Below, piece after piece: positions 58,908 through 64,000 of a stretch of 64,000 nt of DNA. The stretch covers positions 1 through 64,000 of the forward strand of contig JBCBIY010000001.1 in NCBI GenBank assembly GCA_038523925.1, written 5' to 3'. Position 1 is the stretch's first letter; each line of letters opens with the position of its first letter. Made by a program: the position numbers and the translations under genes. A model generated the notes under the pieces. The model worked only from the letters and a program-made list of their open reading frames with translations, was not told where the DNA came from and ran no database searches. Source of the stretch: JBCBWG01 sp038523925 (GTDB lineage Bacteria > Pseudomonadota > Alphaproteobacteria > Rhizobiales > Hyphomicrobiaceae).

Positions 58908-59827
58908 GACGCGCGCGACTCGCGGCTGATGAGCGCTGCTGCGACGATCGCGGCGACGACGAGCCCCCCGCCGAGGAGCTGTTGGACGGAGATGGTCTCG
59001 CCAAGGAACAGCGCTGAGACGGCGACGGCGGTTATGGGTAGCGAGGCGGTGGCGAGACCGGCCTGCCACGTGGGCGCTGCGCGGGCGCCCAGATACCAGA
59101 GGATCGTACAGAAGACGCTTGCCGCCAGCGCGTAACAGACAGCGGCGATCCAGACGCCCAAACTGACGCTGGCAAGTGCGCCGAAGTCCGTTGCAACCAG
59201 TGCCACCGGGAGTGAGAACGCGAGACCCGCGCCGGAGACGGCGAGCGACAACGGGATCGCGCCAAGGCGGCCTGCGATACCGCGCGAGGCGACCACGAAA
59301 ATTGCTTCACACAAGACGGCGGCGCCGACGATCGCGTTTCCGCTCAGGCTGCCGCGCGCGCTGTCGACGGCGCCGGCCGGCCACTGCATGACGGCGAGGC
59401 CTGCGACCGTCACGAGGATGCAGACCACAGCCGACCGCGTTAGCCGTTGGCCGAGCACCACGACCGCGATCGCGGCAACAACCGCTGGCAGTGTGGATGC
59501 GACGATGCCAGCCTCAACCGCCGACGTCCGCCGCGAGCCTTCCAGCATCAGCAGCGAGAACATCACAGAGCCCACAAGCGACAACAGCGCAATGACGACT
59601 GGCTCTCGCGTGACCGACGCCCAGGCAGCGCGCCGGTCGTCGGCCGTGCTGATCGCCGCCAGCGCGGCGGTTGCGACCGCAAACCGAAACGCGAGAAACG
59701 CGAGGATCGGCAACTCAATGATGACCCACTTGCCGATCGGCACGTTCGCGCCTGTGAACACCATTGCAGCGACGAGGCTTGCGAATGGCCAGATGGTTGG
59801 CGCGGCGGTTTGAGTTGAGGTCGACAT
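58904..59827 (-). CDS. EamA/DMT superfamily transporter
   Basis: The 307-residue product has ten membrane segments in two EamA repeats; the first has FTGANVPIGKWVIIELPILAFLAFRF and the second ICEAIFVVASRGIAGRLG-like and SLPITAVAVSALFLGETIS. DMT proteins export metabolites or amino acids; the substrate is unknown. It is the first gene in the operon with meaB, pcp and the beta-helix gene. The ATG at 59827 (MSTSTQTAAP) is preferred. Confidence 0.9.
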   Translation of the reverse strand: MSTSTQTAAPTIWPFASLVAAMVFTGANVPIGKWVIIELPILAFLAFRFAVATAALAAISTADDRRAAWASVTREPVVIALLSLVGSVMFSLLMLEGSRRTSAVEAGIVASTLPAVVAAIAVVVLGQRLTRSAVVCILVTVAGLAVMQWPAGAVDSARGSLSGNAIVGAAVLCEAIFVVASRGIAGRLGAIPLSLAVSGAGLAFSLPVALVATDFGALASVSLGVWIAAVCYALAASVFCTILWYLGARAAPTWQAGLATASLPITAVAVSALFLGETISVQQLLGGGLVVAAIVAAALISRESRAS

Positions 59828-59995
59828 CGGTCGAGTGTGGCACAATTCGCGCGGCGTGCGCAGCACTTGTCGGCCTGCCCGCAGGAATGCTCAGACGCCA
59901 TCTTTAAGCCGCGATTTCCGCGACACCGGGGCGCATTGCCGTGGCGGCGGCAGCAAGCGGCGAACGCGCCGCCGCCTGAGAGGGGATTTTGGAAA

Positions 59996-61477
59996 ATGGA
60001 ATTTTCTTCAGGCTCTGAGTGGCTCCCGCTGCTCCTCGGATTGGGCGTGGCCTTTGGCGGGCTGCTGCTTGTCTGGTTCCTGACGCGGCCGCTGCCAACC
60101 GTCGGCAAATGGCTTGCGCGCGGCGTCGTTGTCGTCGGCGCGGCCGTGCTTGGAGGGCTGATCTACTGGGTGCCGATGGGCGGCGGGCCGCAGCTTGAGC
60201 CAAGCGAACCGGCGTCCATCGAACGCGAAGCGCGCACACGTGCCGATAGTGAGCGCCGCCAGGCTGAGCGCGCCCGCCGCGATCAAGCGGAACGCGCCGC
60301 GCCCCGATCCGCCGCCGAGCCGTCGGCGCCTGAGGCGGTTGCGCGGGCGCCAATCCCGCCGACGACAGAACAGCCGCCGACGCGAGGCATCGGCCCGACA
60401 CGCTCGCCCGCAAGCGAGAGCGCGACCGATGACTGGGACGTGGTGCCCGTCTTCTACGGCACCGACCGCAACCGCGAACAGGAACGCAGCCAGCGCATCG
60501 TCTATGGTGCCGATCGAGCAAAGCGGCTTGAGATCGGCCGCGCGCTCGTCACGGTCCCGAAGATCCATGAGGTCCCGCAGATTGAGCGGCCGTGGGTCTA
60601 CAAGCTGCCGTTCACGCGCGTCGTTGTTTATGAGGAGCCGGAAGACCCGAAGAAGCACTTCACGCTCCGACAGGTTGAAGCGATGACTGAGGCGCAGTGG
60701 CTCGCGATCGTGCGTGAGCGCCTGCGCGGTTCGCGAAACTACAAGGACCATGCGCTTGTCTTCGTCCACGGCTTCAACACAAGCTTCGACTACGCGCTCT
60801 ACCGAACAGCGCAGGTTGCCTACGACCTCAAGTTTGACGGTGCGCCCTTCGTCTACTCGTGGCCATCCAAGGGGCAGGTGACCTCCTACAGCTATGACCG
60901 CGAGAGCGCAGAGCAGGGCGAGCCGTACCTCAAGCAATTCCTCGAACTCGTCGTGAAGTCATCCGGCGCGAAGCAGGTCAGCGTCATCGCACACTCGATG
61001 GGCAACCAGGTCCTTCTGCCGGTCCTGCGCACGCTCAAGCAGTCGCTGCCGGAGGATGTGCGGCTCGCACAGGTGATCCTGGCCGCGCCGGACGTGGACC
61101 GCGATGGCTTCGAGTTTCTCGCCCGCGAGATCCAGGGCGTGAGCAAAGGCGTCACGATGTATGCGAACGCGAACGACCGTGCCCTTGAGGTGTCGCGCCG
61201 GATTTGGGGCGGCGTTCCCCGCGCCGGCGATGTGCCGGAAAGCGGGCCGGTGATCGTCGCCGGTATGGACACGATCGATGTGACAGCGATCGCAAGCAGC
61301 ACCGACTACTTTGCGCTCAATCATTCAGGCTACGCAGAGAACAAGGCGCTGCTTAGCGATCTGCAATTGCTGATCCAAACCGGCGAGCGGCCGCCCGAGA
61401 AGCGCGTGCCCATTTTGCAACGCGTGACGACGCCGGGCGGCGACTACTGGAAGTATCCAAGCCGGGTCCAGCAGTAA
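59996..61477 (+). CDS. Membrane-anchored alpha/beta hydrolase (DUF900)
   Basis: The 493-residue product has two N-terminal membrane segments, a charged Ala/Arg/Pro-rich linker (about residues 70-140), and a DUF900 hydrolase domain: VVPVFYGTDRNRE, ALVFVHGFNTSFDYALYRTAQ, FVYSWPSKGQ and the nucleophile elbow VIAHSMGNQV. A late YADTIDV-like segment and NHSGYAENKALL carry the probable acid and His. Substrates are unknown. The ATG at 59996 is taken; it is weakly preceded by GGA. Confidence 0.88.
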   Translation: MEFSSGSEWLPLLLGLGVAFGGLLLVWFLTRPLPTVGKWLARGVVVVGAAVLGGLIYWVPMGGGPQLEPSEPASIEREARTRADSERRQAERARRDQAERAAPRSAAEPSAPEAVARAPIPPTTEQPPTRGIGPTRSPASESATDDWDVVPVFYGTDRNREQERSQRIVYGADRAKRLEIGRALVTVPKIHEVPQIERPWVYKLPFTRVVVYEEPEDPKKHFTLRQVEAMTEAQWLAIVRERLRGSRNYKDHALVFVHGFNTSFDYALYRTAQVAYDLKFDGAPFVYSWPSKGQVTSYSYDRESAEQGEPYLKQFLELVVKSSGAKQVSVIAHSMGNQVLLPVLRTLKQSLPEDVRLAQVILAAPDVDRDGFEFLAREIQGVSKGVTMYANANDRALEVSRRIWGGVPRAGDVPESGPVIVAGMDTIDVTAIASSTDYFALNHSGYAENKALLSDLQLLIQTGERPPEKRVPILQRVTTPGGDYWKYPSRVQQ

Positions 61478-61596
61478 GGGATGCAGACCGGCGACACCGC
61501 CACGCCGGCGCCCAAAGCGTAAACCGATCGTTGACGATTGCTCCATAGCCTCTCGCGTGCAGCCGATGGGACCGGCGCGGCGGGACGGGGGCGACG

Positions 61597-62040
61597 ATGA
61601 TCAAGCGCACGCTAGTGGTGACGGCCGTGGCGCTCGGCGCGGGGGCTTGGGCAGAGGGCGCGCGCGCTGACCAGGTCTTCATCTGTGATGATGGCAAGTC
61701 GATCACCGTGAGCAGTGCCGGCCTTGCCGATGCGATCAAGCACGATCCGTGCGTCGCGAAGTATTTCGGCCGTACCGCCACCGCCAAGCCGATGCCACTG
61801 CCAGAGCGAAAGCCGCAAACGGCGCTCGCCGAAACCGTGACCGGCCAGAGCGTCGCTGCGTCACACAGTGCGAAAGCACCGTCAGCGCTCGGCCCGAAAG
61901 TCCAACGCATCGCGCTCAAAGAGCGCCATCGCATCAACCGGATCGGTGCGCGCCTTGCCCGTATGTCGTCCGGCACATTCCGCCGTGTCCTCGTCATCAA
62001 CGCCCGCGTTGGCCGCGACATCTTCCGCCACGACCGCTGA
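61597..62040 (+). CDS. Secreted hypothetical protein
   Basis: The 147-residue product has a signal peptide cleaved near GARA-DQV, then VFICDDGKSITVSSAGLADAIKHDPCVAKYFG, with two Cys that could form a disulfide. A basic C-terminal half follows (RHRINRIGARLARMSSGTFRRVLV). I do not recognise the family. It lies alone between the DUF900 hydrolase and the channel gene, in the same direction. Confidence 0.65.
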   Translation: MIKRTLVVTAVALGAGAWAEGARADQVFICDDGKSITVSSAGLADAIKHDPCVAKYFGRTATAKPMPLPERKPQTALAETVTGQSVAASHSAKAPSALGPKVQRIALKERHRINRIGARLARMSSGTFRRVLVINARVGRDIFRHDR

Positions 62041-62119
62041 TCCACGGCCCGATTTGCCGCCTGCAAACCGCGCATGCTAGTGCACCGCGCTTCGAGTGCG
62101 GACGGTTTTGGACGGGCGG

Positions 62120-63259
62120 ATGGTTCGGCGATTTTTGAGATCATGGCTGCAAGCGGCTGCGGCCGTCGGCGTTGCGCTGCTGGTGAGTGCGTGCGGGTCT
62201 GAGACCAAGCAGCCAACGCCGGTCGCGCCGGCAGACGTCACCGCACCTTACGTATCGAAGGCGCCAGACGGCCCGCACCTCGTGATCGCAACGATCGAGC
62301 GCCATCCCTTTACGATCCGCAGCAAAGACGGCCTGGTCGGGTTCTCGGTCGACCTCTGGAAGGCGATCGCGCGCGAACTCGGACAGGACTACCGGTTTGA
62401 ACTCGCAACCCAGTTTCAGGGGATGCTTGATCTCGTACGCAACCGGCAGGTCGATGCTGCGATCGCAAACATCACGATCACGGCGAAGCGCGAGACCGAG
62501 ATGGACTTTTCGCAGCCGATGTTTGATGCGGGCCTGCGCGTGATGATACCGTCGGAGCCGACGTCCGTTGGTCTGCTCGGCGCGATCTTCAACTTTGAGA
62601 TGCTTGGACTGATCGCGCTTGGGTTCGCGCTGTTGTTTGGCGCAGCAAACCTGATGTGGTGGTTCGAGCACAAGAACCAGGACTACTTCCGCTATCCCTA
62701 CAAGGAGGGCGTGTTCCGCTCGTTCTGGTGGTCACTCAACGTCATCCTGAACGGCGGCTTCGAAGAGCGCATTCCGATGACCCGCTGGGGCCGCGTATTC
62801 GCGGTGTTCCTCGTCTTCGCGAGCTTGTTCGTGGTCTCAGCATTCGTCGCCAAGATCACCGCGACACTCACCATCGGCGAATTGCAGTCGCAGATCTCGA
62901 GCTACTCCGACCTCTACGGCAAGCGGGTTGGGACCACGCGCGGGTCGACGGCGGCGGCGTTCCTGGGTGAGCACTCAATTCCGGAACGCGATTATGACGA
63001 CACGGCCTCGCTGTTTGACGCCGTCCGCCGGCGCGAGATCGACGCTGCCGTCCACGATGCGCCGTTGCTCTCATATTATGCGGCAACCCGCGGGCGTGGC
63101 CGCGTCCAGGTCGTCGGCCAGATGCTGCGTCCGGAAAAGTACGGCATCGCACTGCCTGAAGACAGCGCTCTCGTTGAACCCATAAACCGTGCACTCCTTA
63201 AACTCCGCGAAGACGGCACCTACGCCCGCCTCGTCCGCCGTTGGTTCGAACAGCGCTAG
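62120..63259 (+). CDS. Ionotropic-glutamate-receptor-like channel protein with lipobox
   Basis: The 379-residue product has an SBP_bac_3-like ligand domain split by a membrane pore unit, the architecture of GluR0. It starts with a lipobox, LVSAC (Cys25). The first half reads FTIRSKDGLVGFSVDLWKAIARELG; the membrane part has TM1 (FEMLGLIALGFALLFGAANLMWWFE), a pore helix FRSFWWSLNVILNGGFEERIP, and TM2 (FAVFLVFASLFVVSAFVAKITATLT), quoted in part. The second half ends LREDGTYARLVRRWFEQ. Potassium-type members have TVGYG in the filter; here it is LNGGFEE. A GTG at 62096 is an alternative start. Confidence 0.8.
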   Translation: MVRRFLRSWLQAAAAVGVALLVSACGSETKQPTPVAPADVTAPYVSKAPDGPHLVIATIERHPFTIRSKDGLVGFSVDLWKAIARELGQDYRFELATQFQGMLDLVRNRQVDAAIANITITAKRETEMDFSQPMFDAGLRVMIPSEPTSVGLLGAIFNFEMLGLIALGFALLFGAANLMWWFEHKNQDYFRYPYKEGVFRSFWWSLNVILNGGFEERIPMTRWGRVFAVFLVFASLFVVSAFVAKITATLTIGELQSQISSYSDLYGKRVGTTRGSTAAAFLGEHSIPERDYDDTASLFDAVRRREIDAAVHDAPLLSYYAATRGRGRVQVVGQMLRPEKYGIALPEDSALVEPINRALLKLREDGTYARLVRRWFEQR

Positions 63260-63304
63260 GGTGTGGAGATGGTGAGGGCCACCTGTGAGCCCCACGAAGA
63301 ACAG

Positions 63305-63512
63305 AGCGAGGCGCACGGAGCTGGCCTAGCCAGCGCGGCGCGCCGCAGCGGATGACCTAGCGGACTCGCGTGCCAACCAAGCTTGCGCAGGTTGGACAAA
63401 AGAAAAGAGCGAGGCGCACGGAGCTGGCCTAGCCAGCGTAGCGCGCCGCAGCGGATGGCATGGCGGACTCGCGTGCCAACCAAGCTTGCGCAGGTTGGCC
63501 CCCCAAAAAAAC
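63305..63512. repeat. Tandem hairpin repeat array, two units
   Basis: Two copies (63305-63407 and 63408 to about 63510) of the element at 1-270. The first hairpin is GCTGGC-CTA-GCCAGC; the second has CCAACC and GGTTGG arms with AAGCTTGCGCA between. Arms differ from the copies at the left edge yet remain complementary. The array lies between the ends of the channel gene (plus) and the manC gene (minus). Confidence 0.85.
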
Positions 63513-64000
63513 CTACTTCGTTTCTTCCGGGGCGCGGGCGTAGATGTCGTCGCTGCGTTCGATGTCGTCTTCGCCGAGGTAGGTGCCAATCTGGACTTCG
63601 ATGAGTTCCAGCGGGACCTTGCCGGGGTTTTCGAGCCGGTGCCATTGCGTCGCGAAAATGTAGATCGACTCGTTTTCGCGGACGAGCTTCTCCATGTCGC
63701 CAACGCACACACGTGCCGTGCCCTGGACGACGACCCAGTGCTCCGAGCGGTGATGGTGCATTTGCATCGACAGCTTGCCGCCGGGCTTGACGTGGAGCTT
63801 CTTCACCTGAAAGCGCGGGCCGAGCGCCAGCGTCTCGAAGTAGCCCCACGGCCGGAAGTTCCGCAGGTGCTGTTCCTGCTCTTTCCGGTTCGATCGCTTG
63901 AGTTCGCTCACGATCTTGCCGACATCCTGCGCCTTGGTCTTGTCGGCAACGAGGAGCGCGTCCGGCGTATCGACAATGATCAGGTCTTCGACGCCAATCG
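63513..64000 (-). CDS. manC: Mannose-1-phosphate guanylyltransferase/mannose-6-phosphate isomerase, 3' part
   Basis: The visible 161 codons read from the window edge through IGVEDLIIVDTPDALLVADK, then QDVGKIVSEL and the C-terminal cupin domain RPWGYFETLALGPRFQVKKL, VKPGGKLSMQMHHHRSEHWVVVQGTARV and IGTYLGEDDIERSDDIY. This is the end of a bifunctional ManC/type II PMI, which makes GDP-mannose for polysaccharides. The 5' part lies beyond base 64000. A start at 63911 within this stretch is not the true one. Confidence 0.93.
   Translation of the reverse strand, partial: IGVEDLIIVDTPDALLVADKTKAQDVGKIVSELKRSNRKEQEQHLRNFRPWGYFETLALGPRFQVKKLHVKPGGKLSMQMHHHRSEHWVVVQGTARVCVGDMEKLVRENESIYIFATQWHRLENPGKVPLELIEVQIGTYLGEDDIERSDDIYARAPEETK

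Overview
The window is GC-rich (low-to-mid 60s percent by eye) and densely coded. It looks like the chromosome of a free-living alphaproteobacterium, probably of the Hyphomicrobiales/Rhizobiales type. The evidence is a RegA/ActR-type response regulator, a rhizobial-type (Asparaginase_II family) asparaginase, a TIGR03808-like Tat-exported protein, DctBD-controlled TRAP transport, an oxidative uronate pathway and a Zur box of alphaproteobacterial style. I cannot name the genus. No transposase, integrase, phage gene or CRISPR array is visible. The one tRNA (Phe) is not flanked by island genes.

Layout. 1-330: tandem ~105 bp hairpin repeats, also found at 63305-63512. 0.3-11.2 kb: housekeeping and small genes (truA, an orphan RegA-like regulator, DUF3429, DUF6428 facing a PNPOx-like flavoprotein across a long palindrome, a methyltransferase, a VOC protein, selO, a metallophosphoesterase, tRNA-Phe, yacG-maf-infA, a GT4 glycosyltransferase, a polysaccharide deacetylase). 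11.3-15.4 kb: a catabolic group with a homocysteine methyltransferase-like protein, an SDR, a lambda-crystallin/gulonate-dehydrogenase-like enzyme and a beta-keto acid cleavage enzyme. 15.5 kb: a secreted VHL beta-domain-like protein. 16.0-22.7 kb: dctB-dctD, a near-perfect sigma-54 promoter, then dctP-dctQ-dctM. 22.7-28.5 kb: a GntR/FCD regulator, a second TRAP transporter, uronate dehydrogenase and an SMP-30 lactonase, forming an oxidative hexuronate module.

28.5-38.2 kb is nitrogen-centred. An in-frame arginase-ornithine cyclodeaminase fusion (arginine to ornithine to proline) is divergent from an Lrp/AsnC regulator. Next comes a guanidine-I (ykkC) riboswitch leading an ABC importer, a GdmH-like guanidine hydrolase and a His-rich protein. 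That protein sits where the HypA/HypB-type nickel accessory genes lie in the characterised cyanobacterial system. DUF1289, dps and an unknown gene follow.

38.3-44.5 kb is a zinc operon behind a Zur box: zur, a 33-residue membrane microprotein, znuC, znuB, znuA, a ZrgA/DUF2796 protein and an FtsX-type ABC pair. 44.5-52.8 kb is iron-related: an FbpA-like binding protein, imelysin, a cysteine-poor Rrf2 regulator coupled to a Cys-rich protein, a DUF1111 di-heme protein, a divergent imelysin and an FbpB-like permease with no ATPase gene nearby. 52.8-64 kb holds a Gfo/Idh oxidoreductase, an Fpg/Nei glycosylase, asparaginase, a four-gene operon (EamA, MeaB, Pcp, a beta-helix protein), a DUF900 hydrolase, a small secreted protein, an ionotropic-glutamate-receptor-like channel with an atypical filter, and the 3' part of a manC-type gene.

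The points most worth follow-up are the guanidine module with its His-rich partner and riboswitch switch helices, the arginase-OCD fusion with an internal ribosome binding site, the cysteine-poor Rrf2/Cys-rich pair, the zinc-operon microprotein and the glutamate-receptor-like channel.
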